From Deltaproteobacteria bacterium (GTDB lineage Bacteria > Desulfobacterota > WTBG01 > JAGOGO01): a stretch of DNA of 49,167 bases. Location of the stretch: NCBI GenBank assembly GCA_016935335.1, contig JAFGRE010000214.1, positions 1 to 49,167 on the forward strand. Reading direction: 5' to 3'. The first letter of the stretch is position 1; each line of letters starts with the position of its first letter. The notes beneath the pieces are model-generated. The model saw only the letters and a list, made by a program, of their open reading frames with translations, had not been told where the DNA came from and made no database searches. Positions 34,658 to 44,005 of this stretch are shown here, in pieces. A program made the position numbers and the translations under genes.

Positions 34658-35515
34658 TTAAATCAGCAATTGAAATCTCGCTCCCCGACGATATCCTTCT
34701 TTCTGAGCCAACATGTCAAGGTGTAGGGTAAGAATATTTTCCACGTCGAGAGGCACCCGATACCCTATCTCCTCAACTTTTACTCCTTTGATATACCTTC
34801 CACACTGATTACAGATTTCGATACGGTACTGGGCCTCATTCTTTGCGCGCAGGTATCTGAGGTTCTCCCTGCCCTCATAACCGCAAAACGGACACGCGAA
34901 AAAAGGAAAAAACCACTCTGTTGCGCAGAAAACACAAAAAAGGTATCGTTCTTCGTGGGGTAAAATTTCTGAAATTGGAGGCTGTTCACCACAAATAGGG
35001 CAATACCCTTCTTCCCATGCTCCCGTGTCTAAATATTCTCCCAAAATCCGTCCAAAATGCTCGTATGCGGGTTTAAGACACTCAATCAGCATAAAAAGCA
35101 AAAGCGAGGGATCTCCTATCTCGTCTCTCCCCCAACTCTTAACATTCAAAGTCCCTTCCCACGCCTCCTGAATCAGCGCGGAAATAATCGAGTCGTTTTT
35201 CTGAAAATACGCCGCCAACCGCGCCCCGGCATCAGGCTTTTCCTGCTCGATTACGTGAAGCAAGCTTCGAAAGAAGCCTTCGAGGGCCTCCATGTCCAGG
35301 ATAACCGAACCCTTATCGAGAATAAAAAACCCTTCCTTTATCTTCGTGCGTATCAGGTTGTCATCCAGTAGTGCAATCTGAGGACGGAATGATCGATAAC
35401 ACCGTTCTTTTTCAATATAAATTTTTTCATAGATGTCAAGTAGCCGCCTGTAAGCAGGCTTCCCTTGTCGAATTGTTGCGAGACGCGCTAATTTTGCTTT
35501 AAGATCAAAATCCAT
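34658..35515 (-). CDS. fdhE: Formate dehydrogenase accessory protein FdhE
   Basis: This 285-residue cytosolic rubredoxin-like chaperone is needed to activate molybdenum/tungsten formate dehydrogenases. Its hallmark is four cysteine pairs in the C-terminal half: YCPICGEQP, LFCVFCATEW, ACPFCGYEG and CNQCGRYI, which bind iron. The N-terminal helical half (MDFDLKAKLARLATIRQGKP start) is typical. No fdh structural gene lies in the window, so it serves an enzyme encoded elsewhere. It diverges from the aldolase-SCP2 gene. Its presence supports an anaerobic, formate-using metabolism. Confidence 0.92.
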   Translation of the reverse strand: MDFDLKAKLARLATIRQGKPAYRRLLDIYEKIYIEKERCYRSFRPQIALLDDNLIRTKIKEGFFILDKGSVILDMEALEGFFRSLLHVIEQEKPDAGARLAAYFQKNDSIISALIQEAWEGTLNVKSWGRDEIGDPSLLLFMLIECLKPAYEHFGRILGEYLDTGAWEEGYCPICGEQPPISEILPHEERYLFCVFCATEWFFPFFACPFCGYEGRENLRYLRAKNEAQYRIEICNQCGRYIKGVKVEEIGYRVPLDVENILTLHLDMLAQKEGYRRGARFQLLI

Positions 35516-35543
35516 GTCAAAAAAATCAACTTTTTTTCTTTTG

Positions 35544-35549
35544 ATTATA
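35544..35549 (-). promoter_or_regulatory. Candidate -10 box for fdhE
   Basis: TATAAT reads on the minus strand at 35549-35544, 29 bases upstream of the fdhE ATG, with TTG immediately before it. The position 17 bases upstream is A/T-rich without a clear -35. Confidence 0.3.
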
Positions 35550-35614
35550 CAAGAAATATACTACGCTAATTACCTTGTTACATCAAGATACAAACGGTCA
35601 CATCGGGAGGTGTC

Positions 35615-36628
35615 GTGAAAAAGCAAGCCAAGGCTCCATCTCAAAGCACCATAGCTCTCCTAAAAAAAGAGCTGATGACTATCGCCCTGCGCACATATGA
35701 ACGAAAGCTGACTGCCGGTACCGGCGGGAACATCAGTGTCCGCCTGGATGATAAGCGCTTCCTGATAAGCGGAAGCGGGAGTTCTCTGGGGTTTATGAAA
35801 CCGGCTGATGTCCTGACAGTAACCATGCGGGGAAGAGTGATTTCCGGAAGCAAGGTCCCCTCCTCCGAAACACCCGTGCATGCGGCAATTTATGAACGTC
35901 TCCGTCCTGCGGCCATCCTTCACTCCCATCCACCAATTGCTTCGGCATTGGCTCTTGCCCCAATACCCTTCTCTCCTCTTACGTTTGAGCCATACATTGT
36001 TCTGGGAGACGTTCCCGTAATTCCTCAGCAGTCGTTCAACATCATCGACGTTGATCCGGTTGTTGAATCGTTGGGAAGCAATAAGGTTGTGATCCTTCAG
36101 CATCACGGTGTTATTGCGATCGGCAACACTCTTCAAGAAGCATACCTTTTAACCGACCTCTTGGAAGCAAGCGCCCATGCCATAGCTATCGGTCGAAGCC
36201 TGGGAGCGATCAAACCGCTACCGTCAGTTTCGTCGAAAACGAGGAGACGGCTCGCCAAAAAGACCGGACTCTTTTCTCAATCTTATAACAAGCTTCTCTG
36301 TGAAGCCGTAAACGGCAATTCCGATATGACAAAAATGGGTCGGTCCTTCGACTTTACTACCACTGTCGGATTCTCAATCACCGAACGGAAAAAAAGGTGG
36401 TGCTTTTCAATCAACCAGGGAAGAATGCGCTTCGATGCCGCAATAAAAAGCCCGGAGTTCCTCTTTGCGGGGCCATCCGATATGTGGGAAAGAATTTTTT
36501 CCGGAAGGGTGTCTTTCCTTGTAGCCCTGTTTCAAAATCGAATCTCCATGCACGGGGACACTCGAAGATTTTCAGCGTGGTACTTGCCGTTTCAATGTCT
36601 TTTTGAAAACATCCCCTTCCCGCGTTGA
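35615..36628 (+). CDS. Class II aldolase/adducin domain fused to an SCP2-like sterol-carrier domain
   Basis: This is a 337-residue two-domain protein. The N-terminal class II aldolase (about 15-205) keeps the metal and catalytic residues of fuculose-phosphate-type aldolases: TGGNIS (36-41), Glu85 (SSETPVHAAIY), His103/His105 (LHSHPP) and the later His163/His164 (LQHHGV). A basic linker (TRRRLAKKTG) leads to a C-terminal SCP2-like lipid-binding fold (about 228-330; FDFTTTVGFSITERKKRW, then DMWERIFSGRVSFL). GTG 35615 follows GGGAGG closely. The aldolase part suggests cleavage of a phosphorylated or activated hydroxy-acid/aldehyde; the SCP2 part suggests a hydrophobic or acyl ligand. The fusion is uncommon; the substrate is unknown. 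Confidence 0.82.
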   Translation: MKKQAKAPSQSTIALLKKELMTIALRTYERKLTAGTGGNISVRLDDKRFLISGSGSSLGFMKPADVLTVTMRGRVISGSKVPSSETPVHAAIYERLRPAAILHSHPPIASALALAPIPFSPLTFEPYIVLGDVPVIPQQSFNIIDVDPVVESLGSNKVVILQHHGVIAIGNTLQEAYLLTDLLEASAHAIAIGRSLGAIKPLPSVSSKTRRRLAKKTGLFSQSYNKLLCEAVNGNSDMTKMGRSFDFTTTVGFSITERKKRWCFSINQGRMRFDAAIKSPEFLFAGPSDMWERIFSGRVSFLVALFQNRISMHGDTRRFSAWYLPFQCLFENIPFPR

Positions 36629-36653
36629 TAATACAGAGACAACAGGAGGGCAA

Positions 36654-38177
36654 TCACTGCTGCCACTCCATCAAAAGCTGCATCAGAAGGCGCACGCCGA
36701 AGCCACTCGCCCCTTTCGGCATGTACGGCCTGTCTTTTTCAAGCCATGCCGGGCCGGCGATATCGATATGAACCCACGGCGCGCTGCCCACAAATCTTTT
36801 CAAAAACATCCCCGCCGTAATCGTTCCGGCTGCCCTTCCCCCAACGTTCTTGAAGTCCGCCACGTCGCTTCTTAAATATTCGAAATACTCCTCCCAAAGG
36901 GGCAACGGCCAAACTTTTTCGCCGCTCTTTTCGCCCGCGATTTTTACCCTCGTAAGGTGCGATTCATTATTTCCCATAACACCCGCTACATAGTCTCCTA
37001 AAGCGACCACACAGGCTCCGGTCAGGGTGGCCAGGTCAACAATCGCCTGCGGCCTAAACCTCTGAGCATAGGTGAGCGCGTCAGCAAGGATAAGCCGTCC
37101 CTCAGCATCGGTGCTGATCACCTCAATCGTCTGCCCCGATAATGAGACCAAAACATCGCCGGGCTTATAAGCCTTCCCTCCCGGAAGATTCTCAGCGGCG
37201 GGGATAATGCCGATCACGTGTAAAGGGAGCTGCAATTCAGCCGTAGCCTGAAGTATCGCCATAACGGCAGCCCCTCCCGCCATATCATCTTTCATGACCT
37301 CCATCCTGTCGGGCGGTTTAAGGGAAATGCCACCACTATCGAAGGTGATTCCTTTGCCGATTAAAACGATTGGGCGCCCGTAATTGCATCCGGCCCTGTA
37401 CTCTAAAATAATCATCGTTGCCGGCTCACGGCTTCCCTGGCCGACTGCCGAAAAAGCTCCCATGCCCATCGTGCGAGCCTCTTTCTCACTGATTATTTTG
37501 CACTTCAATCCCTGTCTCTTAGCGATGCTGCGAGCTATACCAGCAAGGATTGTGGGCGTCTTTTTATTGGCAGGAAGCGAAACCAGGTCGCGCGCTAAAT
37601 AGACGGCTTGCGATACAATGGTCGCGCGCCGGAGGGCCTGTTTGATGCTCTCTCTTTGTACTCGGTCCCCAGACATCACCACACATTCATTAAGCATGGC
37701 GCGGCTAGGTTTATCATTTGTTTTCAACTCATTGAACTGATACGTCCTGAGGATTCCCCCGGTGAGAAACGCTTCCAAGAGTTCCTCTATGCTAAAACCA
37801 TCAACCTCAACTGATTTCGCTGGAACAATAAGTTTTTTTAATCCCGCCTCCCGGGCGTAATAAAAGCCCGCCCCCCCCGCCTCACGCATTCTGTCCAGAT
37901 CGAACTCATCCCGCTTCCCCAATCCGACCAAGATTATACGCCTTGGCGCAACGGGATCGTGGGTATAAACCATAAAGGTTTTGTAGCGCTCTCCGCGAAA
38001 GTCCCCTCTTTTTACCAGCAAGCAAAGCAAATCGGCGGTGGCCTTATCAAGCTGCGGAAACGAACCGCATAATTCCCCGTGGTCTTCAAATAGAGGGATA
38101 AGAACGCCATCGGCCTTTTCTCTCCCCAGGTCGCCGATCTTTGCATGGACTTTGATGAGCATCGAACGTTTCGTCAT
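36654..38177 (-). CDS. pepA: Leucyl aminopeptidase (M17)
   Basis: This 507-residue cytosolic zinc/manganese aminopeptidase forms hexamers. The catalytic domain has the full metal/active-site series: LIGKGITFDSGGISLKP (Lys/Asp), KDDMAGGAAVM (Asp/Lys), VISTDAEGRLILADAL (Asp-Glu and Arg), and LATLTGACVVALG. The N-terminal macro-like domain (1 to about 170) is normal. GGAGT before ATG 38177 gives the start. It is the last gene of a run with polX and the radical SAM gene on the same strand. Confidence 0.96.
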   Translation of the reverse strand: MTKRSMLIKVHAKIGDLGREKADGVLIPLFEDHGELCGSFPQLDKATADLLCLLVKRGDFRGERYKTFMVYTHDPVAPRRIILVGLGKRDEFDLDRMREAGGAGFYYAREAGLKKLIVPAKSVEVDGFSIEELLEAFLTGGILRTYQFNELKTNDKPSRAMLNECVVMSGDRVQRESIKQALRRATIVSQAVYLARDLVSLPANKKTPTILAGIARSIAKRQGLKCKIISEKEARTMGMGAFSAVGQGSREPATMIILEYRAGCNYGRPIVLIGKGITFDSGGISLKPPDRMEVMKDDMAGGAAVMAILQATAELQLPLHVIGIIPAAENLPGGKAYKPGDVLVSLSGQTIEVISTDAEGRLILADALTYAQRFRPQAIVDLATLTGACVVALGDYVAGVMGNNESHLTRVKIAGEKSGEKVWPLPLWEEYFEYLRSDVADFKNVGGRAAGTITAGMFLKRFVGSAPWVHIDIAGPAWLEKDRPYMPKGASGFGVRLLMQLLMEWQQ

Positions 38178-38219
38178 TACTCCCGAATCTCCTCTTGCTA
38201 TTGTTTCTCGATCTTCCTC

Positions 38220-39089
38220 TTACAGAGCTCGCATAAACTCGGGCCTTAAAGCCTCCGGATGCCGGAGGGCGTCCTCAATCTCCCGTAAAAGCTCTGACTT
38301 CTCTTGATTGAGAGTCGCCTTGATGGGGAGATAATTGGAAGCATGGTTACTGCGAAAAATACAATCCTTCAATTCAAAATGATCGACCATAACCCGAAGT
38401 TCTTGAAGCACCTCGATCTTATCCATCAATTCCCATTCATCCTCCATGCAGTGAAAGAAGTAGCGACCATCACCCTCAAATATGAGCGTAAGGGCGGAAA
38501 GATATTGCGGATTGATTACCGAACATACGCGTGCTGTTTCAACGGCATGGCGAGGACTTCCCTTTTTCCCCGCCAAGCCGAGGATGACCGTTGCGGAAAG
38601 CGAGAAGCCGGCGTTGATTGCCTTGGTACCGCTTTGAATCAATTCTTCCGAATTCGCTCCTTTTCTAATTTTAACCAAGAGTTCATCGTCTCCCGTTTCA
38701 ATGCCGAAATACAGAAGCTGCAAACCGGCGGCGTTAATTCTTTGGAGTTCTTCTTCCGATTTTTCCAAGATATTGCTCGGGTTGGCATAAGCGCTTACCC
38801 TTTCCAGCGATGGAAATTTCTCATACAGCGTGTGAAGGATCCGGAGCATGTACTCGGTCTCCAGCACCAATGCATCGCCATCAGCCAAAAAAATCCTGCG
38901 CGCATTCCGGTAGCCAGTCGCCATTTCCAGAATATCGGCTTTAAGATCATCCCAGGGACGAATTCGGAATTTCTTCGATCGATACATCGTGCAGAAAGCA
39001 CACCGGTTATGTGAACATCCCAGAGTAGCTTGAAAGATTAACGAATCAGCTTCACTTGGTGGTCGATAAACAGGCATATGGTAATGCAT
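38220..39089 (-). CDS. Radical SAM protein with CX4CX2C cluster motif
   Basis: This 289-residue enzyme has a [4Fe-4S] motif at Cys25, Cys30 and Cys33 (GCSHNRCAFC). That is CX4CX2C instead of the standard CX3CX2C, as seen in a subgroup of uncharacterised radical SAM proteins with this GCSHN signature. FLADGDALVL and YFGIETGDDELL are the SAM-binding and beta-barrel motifs. No auxiliary cluster or B12 domain is seen. AGAAAGGACAG precedes ATG 39089. It lies 10 bases from the polX stop and before pepA on the same strand. The reaction is unknown. Confidence 0.88.
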   Translation of the reverse strand: MHYHMPVYRPPSEADSLIFQATLGCSHNRCAFCTMYRSKKFRIRPWDDLKADILEMATGYRNARRIFLADGDALVLETEYMLRILHTLYEKFPSLERVSAYANPSNILEKSEEELQRINAAGLQLLYFGIETGDDELLVKIRKGANSEELIQSGTKAINAGFSLSATVILGLAGKKGSPRHAVETARVCSVINPQYLSALTLIFEGDGRYFFHCMEDEWELMDKIEVLQELRVMVDHFELKDCIFRSNHASNYLPIKATLNQEKSELLREIEDALRHPEALRPEFMRAL

Positions 39090-39099
39090 ACTGTCCTTT

Positions 39100-40827
39100 C
39101 TAAGGTCTTAGGTTCTCCTTTTTTTTCAATACCGCCTTTAAGGCATCATAACTTAAGGTGTTTAGTATACTCTTTTTCCCAAGCCACCCCCTGCGTGCCA
39201 CCGATATCCCGAACTCTAAGTAGTCCATGTGGTCCAGCCTATGGGCATCGGTTCCGATTCCCAGTCGAAGGTCTCTTCCCCCGGCCATGCGGCAATAGAC
39301 ATCATTCAGGTCCAGGCGTTGGGGATAGGCATTGATTTCCAAAGCAGTGCCGGTTTGCGCTGCTTCATCCATGAGAACGCTCAGGTTCACTGCATACCCT
39401 TCACGTTCTCCGATGAGCCGTCCCGTAGGGTGGGCAACGCAATGGACCCGGGGGTGGCGCATGGCTTTAACGATTCGAGCGGTCATGGTTTTTTCATCCT
39501 GTTTAAACAGAGAGTGAACTGCGGCAATAACAATATCCAACCTTGCCAGCAACTCATCAGGATAGTCAAGGGTCCCGTCCCGGTTTACATCGACTTCCGC
39601 TCCGCACAAAAGCTTTGCCGTCCTGCTTTTCCGGTTAAATTCTTTTACTGCCGCGATTTTCTCCTCCATTCTCTCCCTCGACACGCCGCCGGCGACCTTA
39701 AGGGACTGCGAGTGGTCGCAAACGGCCACCCACTCGTGCCCCATTGTCTCCGCCTTTTGTGAAATCTCTTCCAGGGTCGCTGTGCCGTCACTGTAATTCG
39801 AATGCACATGAAGGTCTCCGCGGATATCCTTGCGTTCTAACAACAAAGGGAGTTTCCCTTCTAGAGCCGCCTCAATTTCACCGCTGTCTTCGCGGAGTTC
39901 CGGAGGAATAAACGATAACCCAATGATTTTATATACCTCCTCCTCTTCTTTACCCCCTATCAGCGAATCATTGCGAAACACACCGTATTCATTGACCTTA
40001 ATCCCCTTCCTTGCCGCCAGCTCTCGGACACGAATATTATGAGCTTTAGAGCCAGTGAAGTAACAAAGTGCCGCACCAAAACACTGTGAGTCAACCACTC
40101 TCAGATCAACTTGAATACCCGCAGCGGTCCGAATGCTTGATTTAGTCCGTCCTTTGGCCTGGATAGTCTCAACCATCGACAATCCGGTAAAAAAATCCAT
40201 AACCCTTTCCGGGTCGGACGACACCGCCACGATATCAATATCCCGTATGGTTTCCTTCCTGCGCCTCAGGCTGCCGGCTACACTCATTCGTCGTATCCCT
40301 TTTACTGTTCGAAGATCAGCCATGATCTCCCGAGCAAAGGAGAGCATACTATTGAGAGGCATCCGCTTCTGTTTTTGGCGATAGAGTTCGATCCCCTTAA
40401 GAATATTATTTTCGGTTTTTGATTTTATTCCCGGCACTCCCTGCAACTGGTGAGCTTTCGCCAATCGCTCCAGAGCATCGATGCTGTCGACTCCTAATTC
40501 TTCATAAAGCGCCTTCGCGGTCCGTGGTCCCAGGCCATGGATGGTTATGACCTCCAAGAGTCCTGCCGGAATCTCTTTTTTTAACTCCTCAAATTTCCGT
40601 AATGTTCCCGTATTCACTATCTCGCTGATCTTCCCAGCCAAATCTTTGCCGATTCCCGGCATCTGATCCAATTCCCGCCGCCGGTGAACAACGGCTATAT
40701 CTTCGGCTAAATTTTCAATATGTTGCGCCGCCCGGCGGTACGCCCTGATACGAAACGGATTTTCTCCTTTTACCTCTAACAGATCCGCCATACGTTGAAA
40801 GACGACGGCAACTTCCTTGTTCTTCAT
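39100..40827 (-). CDS. polX: DNA polymerase X family protein with PHP exonuclease domain
   Basis: This 575-residue bacterial PolX is active in gap-filling DNA repair. Order: helix-hairpin-helix domain 1 to about 130 (MPGIGKDLAGKI, IHGLGPRTAKAL, VPGIKSKTENNI); polymerase palm with VAGSLRRRKETIRDIDIVAV and third Asp in GIQVDLRVV; then the PHP domain from about 335 (IRGDLHVHSNYSDGTATLEE, AVCDHSQSLKVAGG, CGAEVDV, IAAVHSLF, HPTGR, GTDAHR) giving 3'-5' exonuclease/AP-site activity. Length is normal (about 570). Apart from the radical SAM and pepA genes, no repair genes are linked. Confidence 0.95.
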   Translation of the reverse strand: MKNKEVAVVFQRMADLLEVKGENPFRIRAYRRAAQHIENLAEDIAVVHRRRELDQMPGIGKDLAGKISEIVNTGTLRKFEELKKEIPAGLLEVITIHGLGPRTAKALYEELGVDSIDALERLAKAHQLQGVPGIKSKTENNILKGIELYRQKQKRMPLNSMLSFAREIMADLRTVKGIRRMSVAGSLRRRKETIRDIDIVAVSSDPERVMDFFTGLSMVETIQAKGRTKSSIRTAAGIQVDLRVVDSQCFGAALCYFTGSKAHNIRVRELAARKGIKVNEYGVFRNDSLIGGKEEEEVYKIIGLSFIPPELREDSGEIEAALEGKLPLLLERKDIRGDLHVHSNYSDGTATLEEISQKAETMGHEWVAVCDHSQSLKVAGGVSRERMEEKIAAVKEFNRKSRTAKLLCGAEVDVNRDGTLDYPDELLARLDIVIAAVHSLFKQDEKTMTARIVKAMRHPRVHCVAHPTGRLIGEREGYAVNLSVLMDEAAQTGTALEINAYPQRLDLNDVYCRMAGGRDLRLGIGTDAHRLDHMDYLEFGISVARRGWLGKKSILNTLSYDALKAVLKKKENLRP

Positions 40828-40968
40828 ACCCCTTTAAACTCTCGCGGTCAGGATAATTCCTATGGGCCATTAGCAAATCCAGCGCGCCGGTCTGCTTTAA
40901 AATGTACCGTAGTCACTGGCTATAGTCAAGGTGAGGAAAAGCCGTGAGGAAGACACACTCGGGGTTGG

Positions 40969-43533
40969 TTATTGGTGGGCCCAAACAACCAGCCCCATGG
41001 CATGACGCCTTTCAGGATTGGGATGGTTGGGAGTAATCCGGATGTTAAGGCCGAAATGGCCCGAATCATTAAATTGAATTTCACATTGATACCGGTAGCG
41101 GTGGTCGCCGATAGAATCGGTTTTATTCATCACGTGGGTAAAGCGCTCAATAAAGTAGTCTGAGGAATCTAACCGGCCGTAATATACCTCTGCCACGATG
41201 TCGTGAGGCAAAAGATCACCTAAATAAACATCCGCCTCCACATGGTAGGACTTCCCCACCTCTATTGCCGACACCTCTTCCATACGGGTGGCTTCAACGC
41301 GAACGTCACCCCAATTGTACATGATTTGCCGACCCCAAGAAGCCAGGCTTCTTACCAGTTCCCAATTGTTTTCCATCATCAGGAATCCCTGATGAGCCGC
41401 GGGTACGTAAAAGCGCTCCCAGTATTCTTCAACCATTCTATGGGTATTGAATACAGGACACAGTCTGTGCAAAGACGACTTTACCATGGCCAGCCACTCC
41501 CGCGGAAGGCCATCGGGGCCTCGGTTGTAAAAGAGGGGAACAACATCTTTTTCCAATATATCGTAAAGAGCGCGGCTTTCCAGATCGTCTTGAAACTCAT
41601 GCTCCTGGTATTCCTCGCCGCCGCCGATCGCCCATCCGATATCTCGATCATATCCTTCTTCCCACCATCCGTCTAAAACGCTCAAATGGAGAGCACCGTT
41701 GGCAACAGCTTTCATCCCACTGGTACCGCAGGCCTCCAAGGGACGCCGCGGAGTGTTCAACCACACATCAACTCCCTGAACCATGTATCGGGCCATTTCA
41801 ATGTCATAATCCTCCAAAAATACCACATGGCGCCGAAGATCCTCCTGGCTCGCGATCTGTATCAAGTGCTTGATGATTTCCTTGCCTTCGGTGTTTTGCG
41901 GGTGCGCCTTCCCGGCGAAAACAATCTGGACCGGGAATTTCTCATTCGTCACTATTTTTGTTAAGCGCGCAAGGTCTCTGAGAATTAATTGAGCCCTCTT
42001 ATAGGGCGCAAATCTCCGCGCAAAGCCGATTGTCAAGGTTTGCGAATTCAGAACCTCATCAGCTTTGACCAACTCCCGATTCGGGACTCCCCGTTTCATC
42101 ATCTGGTCCCTGAGCCTTTTCCGGGTGAAGGACACCAGCCTGGTTCGGCACTGTTCATGACTGCGCCATAATTCTGTGTCCGGGATCTTTTCAATCCGTT
42201 CCCATACTTTTATATTGTCGGGATCCTCAATCCACCGGGGCCCCAGGTATCGATAGTAGTTCTCCCCCATCTCTTTGGAAATCCAAGAAGGGATATGAAC
42301 CCCGTTGGTAATGTGAACAACGGGAATATCGATTTCCGGGGTGTTCGGCCAAACGTTTTGCCACATAGTACGACTAACCTTTCCGTGGAGTCGACTCACG
42401 GCGTTACTAAATGCGGATAACCGCAGAGCCAGGACGGTCATATTGAACGCTTCGTCTTTATTCCGGGGATCTTGTCTGCCGAACCCCATAAGAATGTTAA
42501 AGTTGATCCCCAGGGAATTGGCAACTGGTTCAAAATAAGAACGCATTAAATCAGGATGAAATGTTTCGTTGCCTTCGGGTACCGGCGTGTGGGTTGTGAA
42601 AATACTGGTGGCACGAACAAACTCCAGGGCCTCCTCAAAGCCGAGGCCCTGATCAATCTGGAGCTGGCGAACTCTCTCAAAAATTGTAAAGGCAGAGTGG
42701 CCTTCATTCATATGATACACCGAGGGATCCAAACCCAAACGCTTCAGCATCCGCACTCCGCCCATGCCGAGAACAATCTCCTGGCGAATCCGCGTCTCCC
42801 TGTCACCGCTATACAATTCCGAGGTAATGGTTCGCGCTGTTTCGGAATTATCCCCCACATTGGTATCAAGAAGGTATAATGTCGTTCTTCCTATGTTAAC
42901 ACGCCAGGCCTGAATCTGAACCTCCTCGCCCTTCAGATCAAGAGAAACCCTGATGGGCTTCCCCTCCGCATCTCTGATGACACTCATTGGAAGAACGGTA
43001 AAGTTGTTTTTGGGGTAGGTCTCCATTTGCCAGCCGTCCTGGGTCAGATACTGTCTGAAATATCCTTTCTGGTACGCCAGGGAAAGACCGATAATCGGTA
43101 AGTTCAGGTCACTGGCAGACTTTAGATGATCCCCCGACAAGACACCCAACCCCCCGGAATAGATCGAAAGGCACCGGGCGATTCCACATTCTGCGGTAAG
43201 GTAAACAGCTGTAAACTCACGATTCGCGTCTCCATAAATGTCGTGATTGGGCCTTTCAGACGTATACCGATCGATTTCACGCTTAACTCGTTCCAAGTGG
43301 GCAAGAAAGCCTTCATCTTTCGCTAAGGCTTCCATTTCAGTCTGTCGAAGGCGTCCCAAAAACTCCACTGGATTTTCTCTCGTCTCCTCCCACAGATCGG
43401 GATTCATCCTCTGAAATAGATCTGCAGCGTCATAATTCCAGACGAACCAAAGGTTTTCCGATAGGACAAGCAGCGCCTTAAGCGCTTCGGGAATTTTTGG
43501 CTTGACGTCGATCGTCTTAACCGGTTTTTTCAT
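40969..43533 (-). CDS. glgP: Alpha-glucan phosphorylase, second (DUF3417-containing) GT35 subgroup
   Basis: This 854-residue phosphorylase is of the TIGR02094 type found in thermophiles, archaea and many anaerobes. It is distinct from the long-type enzyme at 9902-12394. The N-terminal DUF3417 region (about 1-115; LSENLWFVWNYDAADLFQRMN) is diagnostic. YSGGLGVLSGDHLKSASDLN and ITNGVHIPSWISKEM follow. The PLP lysine site is EACGTSGMKAVANGALHLS (Lys of GMKA), then LDGWWEEGYDRDIGWAIGGG. It probably acts on maltodextrins or glycogen in the cytoplasm. It stands between polX and an uncharacterised small gene on the same strand. Having both types suggests separate substrates or conditions. Confidence 0.95.
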   Translation of the reverse strand: MKKPVKTIDVKPKIPEALKALLVLSENLWFVWNYDAADLFQRMNPDLWEETRENPVEFLGRLRQTEMEALAKDEGFLAHLERVKREIDRYTSERPNHDIYGDANREFTAVYLTAECGIARCLSIYSGGLGVLSGDHLKSASDLNLPIIGLSLAYQKGYFRQYLTQDGWQMETYPKNNFTVLPMSVIRDAEGKPIRVSLDLKGEEVQIQAWRVNIGRTTLYLLDTNVGDNSETARTITSELYSGDRETRIRQEIVLGMGGVRMLKRLGLDPSVYHMNEGHSAFTIFERVRQLQIDQGLGFEEALEFVRATSIFTTHTPVPEGNETFHPDLMRSYFEPVANSLGINFNILMGFGRQDPRNKDEAFNMTVLALRLSAFSNAVSRLHGKVSRTMWQNVWPNTPEIDIPVVHITNGVHIPSWISKEMGENYYRYLGPRWIEDPDNIKVWERIEKIPDTELWRSHEQCRTRLVSFTRKRLRDQMMKRGVPNRELVKADEVLNSQTLTIGFARRFAPYKRAQLILRDLARLTKIVTNEKFPVQIVFAGKAHPQNTEGKEIIKHLIQIASQEDLRRHVVFLEDYDIEMARYMVQGVDVWLNTPRRPLEACGTSGMKAVANGALHLSVLDGWWEEGYDRDIGWAIGGGEEYQEHEFQDDLESRALYDILEKDVVPLFYNRGPDGLPREWLAMVKSSLHRLCPVFNTHRMVEEYWERFYVPAAHQGFLMMENNWELVRSLASWGRQIMYNWGDVRVEATRMEEVSAIEVGKSYHVEADVYLGDLLPHDIVAEVYYGRLDSSDYFIERFTHVMNKTDSIGDHRYRYQCEIQFNDSGHFGLNIRITPNHPNPERRHAMGLVVWAHQ

Positions 43534-43601
43534 CTGTAGACCATCCTTACCCGAAGAGTGTCAAATCGACTGGATTCCGATCATTATTAAACTGTACCAC
43601 A

Positions 43602-43949
43602 CTAATCCAATACCTCAATTTCGTCGCAGACTACCGTCCCCAAGGGTGGCAGGAAGGCCTGCAGGGGGTCCGTTCCCGCATAAAACTCGTCGAGACTCTC
43701 TTCCGAAAAATCGGTGGCCATGGCAGTGAGAACCCTCACTGGTCCCAACGGCCTCACCCGTTTCAGCTTCCCCGGAAAAATATCCATGTAGTCTTTAGCG
43801 TAATAGAGATTCTTAAACAAAAGGATCCCGAGTGTTCCTGTAAGAGCTTTCACTCGCTCCCCCTTCTTATACTGCAAGCAATACTTCGAGTCCTTAGGCA
43901 CTGACATGCTTATATCATCTTTGGTGGTTACTTTATAGAGGATCTCCAT
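43602..43949 (-). CDS. Uncharacterised 115-residue protein
   Basis: This is a cytosolic small protein without a recognised family name. It has a beta-rich opening (MEILYKVTTKDDISMSVPKD, then YCLQYKKGERVKALTGTLG), a FKNLYYAKDYM helix, and a C-terminal acidic strand (TVVCDEIEVLD). Similar openings (YKVT...Y.G..) occur in small proteins of unknown function in several bacteria, but I cannot name them. GAGGGG precedes ATG 43949. Upstream there is a palindrome that overlaps a likely promoter, so it may be specifically regulated. It lies 68 bases before glgP on the same strand. Confidence 0.6.
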   Translation of the reverse strand: MEILYKVTTKDDISMSVPKDSKYCLQYKKGERVKALTGTLGILLFKNLYYAKDYMDIFPGKLKRVRPLGPVRVLTAMATDFSEESLDEFYAGTDPLQAFLPPLGTVVCDEIEVLD

Positions 43950-43969
43950 CTCCCACCCCTCAAGATCTT

Positions 43970-44005
43970 CTGTTTACTAATAAACAGTATACATCCGATA
44001 ATCAA
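43970..44005 (-). promoter_or_regulatory. Candidate promoter overlapped by a perfect 7-bp inverted repeat
   Basis: CTGTTTA (43970-43976) and TAAACAG (43981-43987) form a perfect palindrome with a CTAA centre. On the minus strand, TTGATT (44005-44000) and TATTAG (43982-43977) are -35 and -10 candidates with a 17-base spacer, so the -10 lies in the palindrome. The ATG of the small gene follows 21 bases downstream. A repressor binding here would block the promoter. No regulator gene is adjacent. Confidence 0.45.
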
